A stretch of DNA of 64,000 bases from Methylibium sp. Root1272 (GTDB taxonomy: Bacteria; Pseudomonadota; Gammaproteobacteria; Burkholderiales; Burkholderiaceae_C), in contig NZ_LMDY01000003.1 of NCBI RefSeq assembly GCF_001425905.1, positions 1 to 64,000 on the forward strand. The letters are read 5' to 3'. Made by a program: the position numbers and the translations under genes. The notes under the pieces are model-generated. The model was not told where the DNA came from and searched no databases. It was given only the letters and a program-made list of their open reading frames with translations. Of this stretch, positions 31,397-40,552 are shown one piece after another; position 1 is the stretch's first letter; every line of letters starts with the position of its first letter.

Positions 31397-32098
31397 TCAG
31401 GCCTGCAGCGTGCCGCGGTCGAGCCGCACGCGCCGGTGGCAGCGCGCGGCCAGCGCGTCGTCGTGCGTCACCATCACGTAGGCGGTGCCCTGGGCGTGCG
31501 CCAGATCGAGCATCAGCGCGAACACGCCGTCGGCGGTGGCGCGGTCGAGGTTGCCGGTGGGCTCGTCGGCCAGCACGCAGGCCGGCCGCGTGACCAACGC
31601 CCGGGCCACCGCCACACGCTGGCGCTCGCCGCCCGACAGCTCGGATGGCCGGTGAGCAGTACGGGCGGCCAGGCCCACGGCCGAGAGCATGGCGCGCGCC
31701 TCGGCGTGCGCCGCCTCGCGCGGCAGGCGTCGGATCAGCAGCGGCATGGCCACGTTGTCGAGCGCGCTGAACTCGGGCAGCAGGTGGTGGAACTGGTAGA
31801 TGAAGCCGAGCTGCCGGTTGCGCCAGGCACCTTGGGCGGCCGCGTCCATCGCGGCGAAGTCGCGGCCCATCAGCTGCACGCTGCCGGCGCTCGGCGAGTC
31901 GAGCCCGCCGAGCAGGTGCAGCAGGGTGCTCTTGCCCGAGCCCGAGGCACCCACCACCGCGAGCGTCTCGCCGCGCGCCACCTGCAGGTCCACGCCGCGC
32001 AGCACCGCCACGTCGAGCCCGCCCTCGGTGAAGCGCTTGTGCAGACCGCGCGCCTGCAGCACGGCGGCGCTGCCCGGCCCCGCCCCCGGCTCATTCAT
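31397..32098 (-). CDS. lolD: Lipoprotein-releasing ABC transporter ATPase LolD
   Basis: The 233-residue ABC ATPase has Walker [11 protein letters not shown]-loop region [13 protein letters not shown], signature [15 protein letters not shown] and Walker [13 protein letters not shown]. The [12 protein letters not shown] stretch is typical of LolD. It powers release of mature lipoproteins from the inner membrane to LolA. Its ATG overlaps the end of lolC by 8 bases, so the pair is co-translated. Relevant to the window because two lipoproteins of the polysaccharide region and one sugar dehydrogenase may use this route. Confidence 0.95.
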   Translation of the reverse strand: MNEPGAGPGSAAVLQARGLHKRFTEGGLDVAVLRGVDLQVARGETLAVVGASGSGKSTLLHLLGGLDSPSAGSVQLMGRDFAAMDAAAQGAWRNRQLGFIYQFHHLLPEFSALDNVAMPLLIRRLPREAAHAEARAMLSAVGLAARTAHRPSELSGGERQRVAVARALVTRPACVLADEPTGNLDRATADGVFALMLDLAHAQGTAYVMVTHDDALAARCHRRVRLDRGTLQA

Positions 32099-33347
32099 AG
32101 CGCAGGGCCTGGGCCGGCTGCACGCGGCTCGCGCGCCAGCTGGGGTAGATCGTCGCGACGAAGGCGAGCAGCAACGACACCAGGCCGATCGGCACGATGT
32201 CGGCCGACTGCGGATCGCTCGGCATGCGACTGATCAGGTAGATGCTGCCGGGCAGGAAGCTCGCGTTGAACAGCCGCTCCAGCGCAGGCACGATAACGTC
32301 GATGTTGAGCGACACCAGCAGCCCCAGCGCCAGGCCCGCACAGGTGCCGATCACGCCCGACGCCGCGCCCTGAACCATGAAGATCCCCATGATCGAGCGC
32401 GGGCTGGCGCCCAACGTGCGCAGGATCGCGATGTCGGCCTGCTTGTCGGTCACCGTCATCACCAGCGTGCTGACCAGGTTGAAGGCCGCCACCGCGACGA
32501 TCAGCGTGAGGATGATGAACATCATGCGCTTCTCGAGCTGCACGGCGTCGAACCAGTTGCGGTTGGTGCGGGTCCAGTCGCGCACGCTCACCGTGGGGCC
32601 GAGCTGCTCCGCCAGCTCGAAGCCGACGCGCCGCGCCTGCTGCTGGTCGCGCAGCCTGAGCTGCACGCCGGTAGGCCCGTCCACGCGGAACAGCCGCGCC
32701 GCATCGTCGATGTGCATCAGCGCCAGGCCGCTGTCGTACTCGTAGTGGCCGGCGTTGAAGGTGCCCACCACCGTCATCTGCTTGAGCCGCGGCACCACGC
32801 CGGCCGGCGTGACCTGGCCGTTGGGCGTGACCAGCGTCACCGGGTCGCCCACCTTCACGCCCAGCGTGCGCGCCAGTTCGCCGCCGAGCACGATGCCCCA
32901 GGCGCCCGGCTTCAGGCCGGCGAAGGCGCCGTCCCTGGATTGCGCGGCCAGCGGCGTCACGTTCGCTTCCTCGGCCGGATCGATGCCGCGCACGATGGCG
33001 CCGCGCATGTCCTCGCCGCGCGCGATCAGCGCCTGGGTGGCGATGAAGGGCGCCGCGCCCAGCACCTCGGGGTTGCCGCGCGCCGCCGCAGCGGTGGCGC
33101 GCCAGTCGGGCAGCGCATTGCCGCCGGCTTCGAAGATCTCCACGTGCGCGATGACACTCAGCATGCGGTCGCGCACCTCCTTCTGGAAGCCGTTCATCAC
33201 CGACAGCACGATGATCAATGCCGCCACCCCGAGCGCGATGCCGAGCATCGACACGCCGGAGATGAAGGAGATGAAGCCGTTGCGCCGCCCGCTGCGGCCG
33301 GCGCGGGTGTAGCGCCAGCCGATGGTGAGTTCGTAGGGCCAGTGCAT
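32091..33347 (-). CDS. lolC: Lipoprotein-releasing ABC transporter permease LolC/E
   Basis: From ATG 33347 the product has 418 residues, beginning [17 protein letters not shown], the standard LolC/E N-terminus. A first membrane helix (about 28-50) is followed by a large periplasmic MacB-type domain (about 55-265) and three helices near the C-terminus, ending in [16 protein letters not shown]. The longer frame upstream has no homology and would overlap the neighbouring divergent gene's leader. Single LolC/E permeases (LolF-like homodimer or mixed use) occur in many betaproteobacteria; no second permease gene is seen here. Confidence 0.93.
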   Translation of the reverse strand: MHWPYELTIGWRYTRAGRSGRRNGFISFISGVSMLGIALGVAALIIVLSVMNGFQKEVRDRMLSVIAHVEIFEAGGNALPDWRATAAAARGNPEVLGAAPFIATQALIARGEDMRGAIVRGIDPAEEANVTPLAAQSRDGAFAGLKPGAWGIVLGGELARTLGVKVGDPVTLVTPNGQVTPAGVVPRLKQMTVVGTFNAGHYEYDSGLALMHIDDAARLFRVDGPTGVQLRLRDQQQARRVGFELAEQLGPTVSVRDWTRTNRNWFDAVQLEKRMMFIILTLIVAVAAFNLVSTLVMTVTDKQADIAILRTLGASPRSIMGIFMVQGAASGVIGTCAGLALGLLVSLNIDVIVPALERLFNASFLPGSIYLISRMPSDPQSADIVPIGLVSLLLAFVATIYPSWRASRVQPAQALRYE

Positions 33348-33453
33348 GAGCAGCGGGATGCTACCCGAGGCGATCCGGCCTCGCGGCGGCAAGAATCGCC
33401 ACCGCACGTTAGGCTGGCCGCCCTCGCACCCGCAAAGACGAAGGAGTTCCGAC

Positions 33454-34347
33454 ATGCCGCTGCGCCGACTTGCCGCCGCCCTGGTGAGCCTGCTGGTGCT
33501 CGCCGCCGGCGCTGCGGTCGCCACGCCGTTCGAACGGGGCCTGCTGTGGCGCGTCGAGCGAGACGGCAGGCCGGCGAGTCACGTCTACGGCACCATCCAC
33601 CTCGACGACGCCCGCGCCACGGCCTTCAGCCCGCAGGTCGACGCGGCCCTGGCCGCATCGCGCGCCCTGCTGGTGGAGATGCTCGACGACGCCGACAGCC
33701 GCAGCGCGTTCGAGGCGGCCGCCCGGTTGCCACCGGGTCGCAGCCTGCGCACGCTCGCCGGGCCGGAGCGCTTCGAGCGCGTGGCGTCGCGGCTCTCCGA
33801 ACGCTATGGCCTGCCGGTCGCCGCCACCGAGCGGCTGACGCCCTGGGCCGCCTACCTGACGCTGTCGCAGCCGCCGCGGCCACAGGGCGAGATCGTCGAC
33901 GCCGCACTGCAGCGCATCGCTCGGCAGCGTGGAATCGCCGTCGTGCCGCTCGAGACGGCGCGGGAACAGATCGCCTCGATCGCGGCCGTGCAGACCGGGC
34001 ACATGCTGGCGCTGCTGGAGGTGCAGGCGCGGCGCCATGATGAAGCCGTCGCCGCCATCGACACGCTGCTCGCGCGCTATCTCGAGGAAGACCTCGACGG
34101 CATGCTGCAGAACGAGGAACTCGCACTGCAGGACGAGCCCTCGCTAGGTCCCGCCTTCGGCGACCTGTTCGAGCAGATCCTGGTCCGCCGCAGCGCCCGC
34201 ATGGTCGAGCGCATGCGGCCCCGCCTGGAGCGCGGCGGTGCCTTCGTCGCCATCGGCGCCCTGCACCTGCATGGCGAGCAGGGCGTGCTGGCGCTGCTCG
34301 AGCGGGCCGGCTGGCGCGTGCAGCGCATCGAGCTGCAGCGCCCCTGA
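33454..34347 (+). CDS. TraB/GumN family protein, secreted
   Basis: From ATG 33454 (AAGGAG at 33441-33446) the product has 297 residues. A signal peptide MPLRRLAAALVSLLVLAAGA with Ala-type cleavage is followed by the TraB/GumN fold: VYGTIHLDD near the N-terminus and FVAIGALHLHGEQG near the C-terminus, the two GxxH-type motifs of the family. Family members are predicted metal-dependent erythromycin-esterase-like hydrolases or proteases; the biochemical role is not settled. Located between the divergent lolC and the rpfE-recJ pair. Confidence 0.87.
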   Translation: MPLRRLAAALVSLLVLAAGAAVATPFERGLLWRVERDGRPASHVYGTIHLDDARATAFSPQVDAALAASRALLVEMLDDADSRSAFEAAARLPPGRSLRTLAGPERFERVASRLSERYGLPVAATERLTPWAAYLTLSQPPRPQGEIVDAALQRIARQRGIAVVPLETAREQIASIAAVQTGHMLALLEVQARRHDEAVAAIDTLLARYLEEDLDGMLQNEELALQDEPSLGPAFGDLFEQILVRRSARMVERMRPRLERGGAFVAIGALHLHGEQGVLALLERAGWRVQRIELQRP

Positions 34348-34371
34348 GCCGAGCGGTACCGAGTCGGCCCG

Positions 34372-34377
34372 GATAAT
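34372..34377 (+). promoter_or_regulatory. -10-like hexamer GATAAT, 6 bases before the RpfE-like gene
   Basis: GATAAT matches TATAAT at five of six positions and ends 6 bases before the ATG at 34384. No ribosome-binding site is visible, so a leaderless or nearly leaderless mRNA is likely. Confidence 0.5.
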
Positions 34378-34383
34378 CCCGGC

Positions 34384-35313
34384 ATGCACCTCGTGATCCC
34401 GTTCGCCGCCCCCCTGTCCGAGGTCGGCCAGCAGGCGTTGAGCGACCTCGCGCTGCCCGTGCTCGATGCATTGCTGGCCCGGCTCACGGCCGCCGACCGC
34501 AACGAGGGCGACGAATACCAGCTCTCGCCGCCGCATGAGCGGGTGCTCGCCCGCGCACTGGGCTGGCAGGGAGCCGACGGCGCCCTGCCCTGGGCGGCCC
34601 GAGCCGCCGCGGTCGACGGTCTGGACACCGGCGACCTGGCCTGGGGCCTGCTGAGCCCGGTGCACTGGCAGATCGGCCGCGAGCACCTGACGATGGACGA
34701 CCCCGAGGCGCTGGCGCTCGACGCGGCCGAGTCGCGCGCCGCGTTCGACGCGGTGCGACCGCTGTTCGAGAGCGAAGGCTGGCTGTGCGCCTGGGGCGCG
34801 CCGACGCGCTGGTACGTCGCGCACGAGACCCTGGCCGACCTGCCGACCGCGTCGCTCGACCGCGTGATCGGCCGCAACCCCGACCTGTGGATGCCCGAGC
34901 ACCCGGCCGCCCGCTTCGTGAAGCGGCTGCAGAACGAGGTGCAGATGCTGCTCTACACGCACGCGCTGAACGACGCCCGCGAGGCGGCCGGCCGCGAGGC
35001 GTTGAACAGCTTCTGGCTCAGCGGCTGCGGCGTGCCGCAGGCGGAGCGCCACGCGGCACCCCGGGTGCTGGACGCGCTGCGCGCGCCGGCGCTGCGCGAG
35101 GACTGGGCCGCCTGGGCCGAGGCCTGGCGCGCGCTGGACGACGGCCCGCTGCGCGAGGCGCTGGTGCAGGCTCGACAAGGCGCCGCGCTGCGGCTCAGCC
35201 TGTGCGGCGAACGGCATGCGCAGGACTTCGTGCTGCAGCCGCGCGGCTTCGTGGCGGCGCTGCGCAGTCGCTTCCAAAGACCGCAGGCGGCCCGGCTGAT
35301 GGCCGCGCTCTGA
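34384..35313 (+). CDS. RpfE-like conserved protein upstream of recJ
   Basis: The 309-residue protein resembles the conserved family annotated RpfE-type regulatory protein or COG4255-like: MHLVIPFAAPLSE at the start, WGLLSPVHWQIGREHLTM, ESEGWLCAWGAPTRWYV, and NSFWLSGCG. No catalytic motif, membrane segment or DNA-binding fold is evident. In Xanthomonas rpfE is also next to recJ. Its molecular function is unknown; some annotations call relatives phosphoglycerate-mutase-like, which I cannot confirm. recJ follows after 22 bases. Confidence 0.75.
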   Translation: MHLVIPFAAPLSEVGQQALSDLALPVLDALLARLTAADRNEGDEYQLSPPHERVLARALGWQGADGALPWAARAAAVDGLDTGDLAWGLLSPVHWQIGREHLTMDDPEALALDAAESRAAFDAVRPLFESEGWLCAWGAPTRWYVAHETLADLPTASLDRVIGRNPDLWMPEHPAARFVKRLQNEVQMLLYTHALNDAREAAGREALNSFWLSGCGVPQAERHAAPRVLDALRAPALREDWAAWAEAWRALDDGPLREALVQARQGAALRLSLCGERHAQDFVLQPRGFVAALRSRFQRPQAARLMAAL

Positions 35314-35335
35314 ACAGACCCCGACGCGCCCACCC

Positions 35336-37105
35336 ATGCAGATCATCGTCCGCGATGTCCCGCCCCGCACCGCCTGGTCGCTCGAACAGGCCGGCGTGTC
35401 CCCGCTGCTCGCGCGGCTGTTCGCGGCGCGCGGCATCACCGCAGCCGAGCAGCTCGACGACTCGCTCGCCCTGCTGATCCCGCCCACTGCGCTGCAAGGA
35501 GCGGCCGACGCGGCGCGGCTGCTGGCCGATGCAATGCAGCAGCGCCGGCGCATCGTCGTCGTCGCCGACTACGACTGCGATGGCGCGACCGCCTGTGCGG
35601 TGGCGCTGCGCGGACTGCGCCTGCTCGGCGCCGCGCCCGAGACGCTGGGCTATGTGGTGCCCGACCGACAGGTGCATGGCTACGGGCTCACGCCGGCGAT
35701 CGTCGACCTGGCCTTCGGCGTGTTCGGCGGCCAGGCGCCCGACGTGCTGGTGACGGTGGACAACGGCATCGCCAGCCTCGAGGGCGTGGCGCACGCCAAG
35801 GCCCGCGGCCTGCAGGTGCTGGTGACCGACCACCACCTGCCGGCGCTGCTGGACGACCGCGTCGTGCTGCCGGCGGCCGACGTGATCGTCAACCCCAACC
35901 AGCCCGGCTGCCCGTTCGAGAGCAAGGCGCTGGCTGGCGTCGGCGTGATGTTCTACGTGCTGCTGGCACTGCGCGGCGAACTGCGATCGCGCGGCGCGTT
36001 CGAGGCCACCGCACAACCCAAACTCGACACGCTGCTGGACCTGGTGGCGCTGGGGACCGTGGCCGACGTGGTGAAGCTCGATGCCAACAACCGCCGCCTG
36101 GTCGCACAGGGGCTCAGGCGCATCCGCGCCGGCCGCATGCAGCCGGGCGTGCGCGCGCTGTTCGACGCGGCGGGGCGCGACCCGGCGCGCGCCAGCGGCT
36201 TCGATTTCGGCTTCGCGCTCGGACCGCGCCTCAACGCGGCCGGCCGCATGGAGAACATGACACTGGGCATCGAGTGCCTGCTGACCGACGACGCCGGCCG
36301 CGCGGCGGAACTCGCGCAGCAGCTCGATGCGATCAATCGCGAGCGCCGCGAGGTCGAGAGCGGGATGCGCGAGCAGGCCGAAGCGATGCTCGAGGCGCTG
36401 GTCGCACGCGACAACCACGCGGCCGGGGGCGGCGACCCGCCGCCCGCGCTGGCGATCTACGACCCCGGCTTCCACGAGGGCGTGGTCGGCATCGTCGCCT
36501 CGCGCCTGAAAGACCGCAGCCATCGCCCGACCTTCGTGTTCGCGCGCGGCCAGGACGGCCTGCTGAAGGGCTCCGGCCGCTCGATCCCCGGCTTTCACCT
36601 GCGCGATGCGCTCGACCTCGTCAGCAAGCGCCACCCCGGGCTGCTGCGCCGCTTCGGCGGCCACGCGATGGCGGCTGGTGCGACGCTGGCCGAGGCCGAC
36701 TTCGGCCACTTCGAGCGCGCGCTGGTCCAGGTGGCCGGCGAATGGCTGGACGCCGCGGCGCTGCAGCGCACGCTGCGCACCGACGGGCCGCTGGGCGCCG
36801 AGCATTTCACCGCCGACACGGTACGGGTGCTGGAAGCCCAGGTCTGGGGCCAGGCCTTCGAGCCGCCGGTGTTCTGCGACCGCGTCGAGGTGGTCTCGCA
36901 GCGGCTGGTCGGCGAGAAGCACCTGAAACTCGCCGTGCGCCACGGCGGCGCGCTGCGCGACGCCATCTGGTTCGGCCACAGCGAGCCGGTGGCCGAGCAG
37001 GTGACGCTGGCCTACCAGTTGCGGGTCGATGAGTACAACGGGCGGCAGCGGGTGCAGATGATCGTCGAGGCGGCCTCGGAGCCTGGCGGCAAATCGATCT
37101 CCTAG
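35336..37105 (+). CDS. recJ: Single-stranded-DNA exonuclease RecJ
   Basis: The 589-residue protein carries the DHH phosphoesterase motifs: ADYDCDGATA (motif I, about 78-87), TVDNGIAS, TDHHLP (motif III, about residues 163-168), and NPNQPGC. The DHHA1 domain follows with GFHEGVVGIVASRLKD and SGRSIPGFHLRDAL, and the C-terminal OB-like part is also present. It degrades ssDNA 5' to 3' in recombination and mismatch repair. Length is normal. It is transcribed with the RpfE-like gene. Confidence 0.96.
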   Translation: MQIIVRDVPPRTAWSLEQAGVSPLLARLFAARGITAAEQLDDSLALLIPPTALQGAADAARLLADAMQQRRRIVVVADYDCDGATACAVALRGLRLLGAAPETLGYVVPDRQVHGYGLTPAIVDLAFGVFGGQAPDVLVTVDNGIASLEGVAHAKARGLQVLVTDHHLPALLDDRVVLPAADVIVNPNQPGCPFESKALAGVGVMFYVLLALRGELRSRGAFEATAQPKLDTLLDLVALGTVADVVKLDANNRRLVAQGLRRIRAGRMQPGVRALFDAAGRDPARASGFDFGFALGPRLNAAGRMENMTLGIECLLTDDAGRAAELAQQLDAINRERREVESGMREQAEAMLEALVARDNHAAGGGDPPPALAIYDPGFHEGVVGIVASRLKDRSHRPTFVFARGQDGLLKGSGRSIPGFHLRDALDLVSKRHPGLLRRFGGHAMAAGATLAEADFGHFERALVQVAGEWLDAAALQRTLRTDGPLGAEHFTADTVRVLEAQVWGQAFEPPVFCDRVEVVSQRLVGEKHLKLAVRHGGALRDAIWFGHSEPVAEQVTLAYQLRVDEYNGRQRVQMIVEAASEPGGKSIS

Positions 37106-37252
37106 GGAGATGTCCGGGCGGCGTTGTCTGACACGATCTCCCGGCTACATCCTGCAATGTCCTGCGGGCCCAAAGTGTCATCATCTTCGATGCGTTGAGG
37201 GCTGGCCAGGGTCGGGCCTGCCGACGCGAGACGCGCTGGCCGCGAGGAGACC

Positions 37253-38623
37253 ATGATGCACATCAGTGACCGGAACCACGAAGTTTCTTCTGACGCAGCG
37301 CGCCCGTCCACAGCTTTGCGCCCTGCACCGGCGCCTCTCCAACTGCTCTGGGCCGCAGCAGCCCTGTGCCTGGCGACGGCCTGCGGCGGCGGAGGCGGTG
37401 GGGACGACGCCCCCGCGCCGCCGACCACGACGCCGTCTCCGCCAGCCGGGTCCCCTCCAGCCGGGTCTCCGCCCGCTGGATCTCCCCCTGCGGGGTCGCC
37501 CCCCGCCAGCCCGGCAACACCACCCCGCGCAACGACGATCAACAGCAGTCTGTCGCGACCCTGGGGCATGGCTTTTCTGCCTGACGGTCGCATGTTGATC
37601 ACGCAGAAGAGCGGCAGCATGGTGATCGTCAGCGCCAGCGGCGGTAGCAAGGTCAACGTGACGGGCGTGCCGTCGGTTGCCACCGACGGCCAGGGCGGGC
37701 TGCTCGACGTCGCACTCGACCCCGACTTCGCCACCAGCCCCTGGGTGTACTTCACCTATTCGGAAACCGGCTCCGGCAGCGGCTCGAACCCCGCAGGCAC
37801 AGCCGTGGCCCGCGCGCAACTCGTGGGCAACGCGTTGCAGAACCTCACTGTGATCTTCCGTCAGAGCCCGAAGGTGACGGCAAACAATCACTACGGCTCG
37901 CGGCTCGCCTTCCGCAGTGACAAGACGCTGTTCGTCACGCTCGGTGAGCGGCAGACCTACGACTCCAAGAACCTGACCGCCACGCGTGCAGCGCTGTTCG
38001 CGCAGGACCTCACCACGACCCGCGGCAAGGTGGTGCGCATCCAGCGCGACGGTTCGTCCGCCGCGGGCAACCCGAGCCTCGGCAGCGGAGCCGCAGCAGG
38101 CTTGCTCTGGAGCTACGGCCACCGCAACCCCCAGGGCGCGGCGATCAACCCGGCAACCGGCGATCTGTGGGTCACCGAACACGGACCGCAAGGTGGAGAC
38201 GAGTTGAACCGCGTCACATCCGGCGGCAACTACGGCTGGCCGCTGGTCAGTTACGGCTGCGTTTACGATGCGACCTATCCTGGCGGCAACAACAGCACGT
38301 GCCGAATCGGCGGTGGTGCGCATGCGCCAAACTACACCGAGCCCGCCACGTACTGGGGCCCAACGTCGATCGCACCGTCGAGCCTGATGTTCTACACGGG
38401 CAGCGGCTTCCCGGAATGGCAGGGCAACGCGCTGCTCGGTGCCTTGGGGACGGATCAGGGAGTGTGGCGCGTGGTGCTGAACGGCAACGCCGTGACGTCG
38501 CGCGAGTTGCTGTCGATCAGCGGCCTGTCGGGCGAGCGGGTGCGCCTGGTGCGCCAAGGTCCTGATGGCTGGATCTACCTGCTGACCGACAGCGGTAAGC
38601 TGATCCGCATCGATCGCCCCTGA
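37253..38623 (+). CDS. PQQ-dependent sugar dehydrogenase-like lipoprotein
   Basis: From ATG 37253 (GAGGAG upstream; ATG 37256 also possible) the product has 456 residues. A signal ends at ATAC with a poly-Gly tail, so it is a predicted lipoprotein. A Pro-rich PPAGS repeat linker (about 63-84) precedes a glucose/sorbosone dehydrogenase-type six-bladed propeller: SRPWGMAFLPDG, GQGGLLDVALDPDF, WSYGHRNPQGAA, TEHGPQGGDELN. The reaction is expected to be PQQ-linked oxidation of an aldose or a related compound in the periplasm; the substrate is unknown. A related copy without the lipobox follows 108 bases downstream. Confidence 0.88.
   Translation: MMHISDRNHEVSSDAARPSTALRPAPAPLQLLWAAAALCLATACGGGGGGDDAPAPPTTTPSPPAGSPPAGSPPAGSPPAGSPPASPATPPRATTINSSLSRPWGMAFLPDGRMLITQKSGSMVIVSASGGSKVNVTGVPSVATDGQGGLLDVALDPDFATSPWVYFTYSETGSGSGSNPAGTAVARAQLVGNALQNLTVIFRQSPKVTANNHYGSRLAFRSDKTLFVTLGERQTYDSKNLTATRAALFAQDLTTTRGKVVRIQRDGSSAAGNPSLGSGAAAGLLWSYGHRNPQGAAINPATGDLWVTEHGPQGGDELNRVTSGGNYGWPLVSYGCVYDATYPGGNNSTCRIGGGAHAPNYTEPATYWGPTSIAPSSLMFYTGSGFPEWQGNALLGALGTDQGVWRVVLNGNAVTSRELLSISGLSGERVRLVRQGPDGWIYLLTDSGKLIRIDRP
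37439..37498 (+). repeat. 15-base tandem repeat (four PPAGS units)
   Basis: Four consecutive 15-base units each encode PPAGS, followed by a degenerate fifth (PPASP). They form the flexible linker between the lipid anchor and the enzyme domain of the sugar dehydrogenase. Codons differ between units, but such repeats may vary in number between strains. Confidence 0.85.
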
Positions 38624-38731
38624 AGCGCGCGAAGCCGGCCCACGACACAACAGCCCCGCGAGAGGGTCGACGGGCAGACTTCGGTATGGTGACGGCATCG
38701 GCCTTAGCCGCCTGCCGCCCGATCCTTTGCC

Positions 38732-39844
38732 ATGCGTACGCTGCTCGTCACTCTCGTGCTCGCTGTTTTCGGTCCGTTGGCCTCGGCTCAGGCGCTCCGC
38801 CTGACGCCGCTCGCTGTCGGGCTGCAGAACCCCTGGTCCATCGCCTTCCTTCCCGGCTTCGAGAAGGAAGCCCGCATGCTCGTCACCGAGCGCCCCGGCC
38901 GCCTGCGCGTGGTCGAACGCGACGGCAAGGTGTCGGCGCCGATCCAGGGTCTGCCTCCGGTGGTGGCGCGCGGCCAGGGCGGTCTGCTCGACGTGGCCCT
39001 GCATCCCGGTTTCGAGCGCAACCAGTGGGTCTACTGGAGCTACGCGGAGCCGGCGCCGGCAGGCCAGAGCGGCAACAGCACCGCGGTCGCGCGCGGTCGG
39101 CTCGACCTCGCAGCACTGGCGGTGAAGGATGTGCAGGTGGTGTTTCGGCAGGCACCGAAGGTCGACTCGAACGCACACTTCGGTTCGCGGCTCGTGTTCG
39201 CGCGCGACGGCACGTTGTTCGTCACGCTGGGTGACCGCTACAGCCGGCGCGACGACGCCCAGACCCTGAGCACCCACCACGGCAAGGTCGTACGCATCAC
39301 CGACGACGGTGGCGTGCCGCCCGACAACCCCTTCGTGAAGCAGCCCGGCGCCCTGCCGGAGATCTGGAGCTACGGCCACCGCAACCTCCAGGGCGCTGCG
39401 CTGCACCCGGCGAGCGGCGCGCTGTGGGTGCACGAGCACGGCCCGCAAGGCGGTGACGAGCTCAACATCGCCACGCGCGGCGCCAACCATGGCTGGCCCG
39501 TCATCACCCAGGGGCGCGAGTACGGCACCGGCATGAAGATCGGCGACGGCGAGACACGCGCCGACGTCGTGCCGGCGCTGACGACCTGGGTACCGTCGAT
39601 CTCCCCAAGCGGCATGGCATTCGTCGGCGGCGACCGCTATCCGGCCTGGCGCGGGCAGTTGCTGATCGGCGCCCTGAAGGCCCGCGGGCTGGCGCGGCTC
39701 GAACTCGACGGCACGCGGGTCGTGCGCGAGCACCGCCACGAACTCGACCTGCGTGTGCGCGACGTGCGCCAGGGTCCGGACGGCTTCCTGTACCTGCTGA
39801 GCGACGACGGCAGTGACGGCCGGGTCTGGCGCATCGAGCCCTGA
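38732..39844 (+). CDS. PQQ-dependent aldose sugar dehydrogenase (YliI-like)
   Basis: The 370-residue protein has a cleavable signal (MRTLLVTLVLAVFGPLASA) and a sugar-dehydrogenase propeller: NPWSIAFLPG, GQGGLLDVALHPGF, NAHFGSRLVF, FVTLGDRYSRRDDAQ, WSYGHRNLQGAA, HEHGPQGGDELN and the C-terminal VRQGPDGFLYLLSDD. These are those of soluble aldose sugar dehydrogenases of the YliI type. It is a paralogue of the preceding lipoprotein. Expected to be periplasmic and to use PQQ, but no PQQ synthesis genes are in the window. Confidence 0.92.
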   Translation: MRTLLVTLVLAVFGPLASAQALRLTPLAVGLQNPWSIAFLPGFEKEARMLVTERPGRLRVVERDGKVSAPIQGLPPVVARGQGGLLDVALHPGFERNQWVYWSYAEPAPAGQSGNSTAVARGRLDLAALAVKDVQVVFRQAPKVDSNAHFGSRLVFARDGTLFVTLGDRYSRRDDAQTLSTHHGKVVRITDDGGVPPDNPFVKQPGALPEIWSYGHRNLQGAALHPASGALWVHEHGPQGGDELNIATRGANHGWPVITQGREYGTGMKIGDGETRADVVPALTTWVPSISPSGMAFVGGDRYPAWRGQLLIGALKARGLARLELDGTRVVREHRHELDLRVRDVRQGPDGFLYLLSDDGSDGRVWRIEP

Positions 39845-39862
39845 GCAGCCCCGCCGCCGTGG

Positions 39863-39868
39863 TATGAA
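39863..39868 (+). promoter_or_regulatory. -10-like TATGAA, 6 bases before the response regulator gene
   Basis: TATGAA ends 6 bases before ATG 39875 and no Shine-Dalgarno sequence is visible. It is a weaker match than the other members of the set of short-spaced -10 elements in this window. Confidence 0.35.
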
Positions 39869-39874
39869 CGCGGC

Positions 39875-40552
39875 ATGCGCATCCTGATCGTTGAAGACGA
39901 CCGCCTGCTCGGTGATGGTCTGGCCGCCGGCCTGCGCTCGCTGGGCTTCGCCGTCGACTGGTTCACCGACGGCGCCCAGGCCGACGCCGCTCTGTCACAC
40001 ACGCCCTACGACGCCATCGTGCTCGATCTCGGCCTGCCCGGCCGCGACGGCCTCGCCTGGCTGGCACGCTGGCGCAGCCCCGGCCCCCTGCAGGCGACGC
40101 CGGTGCTGGTGCTGACCGCCCGCGACGGCGTCGACCACCGCATCGCCGGCCTCGACACCGGCGCCGACGACTACCTCATCAAGCCGATCGAGACGTCCGA
40201 ACTGGCCGCGCGGCTGCGAGCGGTGCTGCGGCGCAGCCAGGGCCGACCCGAGCCCCTCTGGCAGCACGGCGCACTGAGCTACCAGCCGGCGGCCAAGACC
40301 GTTCTCTGGCGCGGCAAGCCGGTGGCGCTGACGGCGCGCGAATGCGACCTGCTCGAACTGCTGCTGGCCAACCCGCGGCGTGTCCTGTCCAAATCGCTGA
40401 TCACCGAGAAGCTGTATTCCTTCGAGCAGGAGATCGAGAGCAACGCGCTCGAAGTCCACATCCACCACCTGCGCCGCAAGATCGATCCGAAGCTGGTGCG
40501 CACCGTGCGAGGTGTGGGATACGCGCTCGGGGCGGCCGAGGAGCTGGCGTGA
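39875..40552 (+). CDS. OmpR/QseB-type response regulator
   Basis: The 225-residue protein has a receiver with acid pair ED (8-9), phospho-acceptor Asp51 (VLDLGLPG), Thr in VLTARD and Lys in LIKPIE. The C-terminal winged-helix domain has LTARECDLLELLLANPRRVLSK, then IHHLRRKID and TVRGVGYAL. It is typical of the QseB/PmrA/BasR group of DNA-binding regulators. Its TGA overlaps the GTG start of the kinase gene as GTGA, so the pair is translationally coupled. Targets are unknown. Confidence 0.94.
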   Translation: MRILIVEDDRLLGDGLAAGLRSLGFAVDWFTDGAQADAALSHTPYDAIVLDLGLPGRDGLAWLARWRSPGPLQATPVLVLTARDGVDHRIAGLDTGADDYLIKPIETSELAARLRAVLRRSQGRPEPLWQHGALSYQPAAKTVLWRGKPVALTARECDLLELLLANPRRVLSKSLITEKLYSFEQEIESNALEVHIHHLRRKIDPKLVRTVRGVGYALGAAEELA

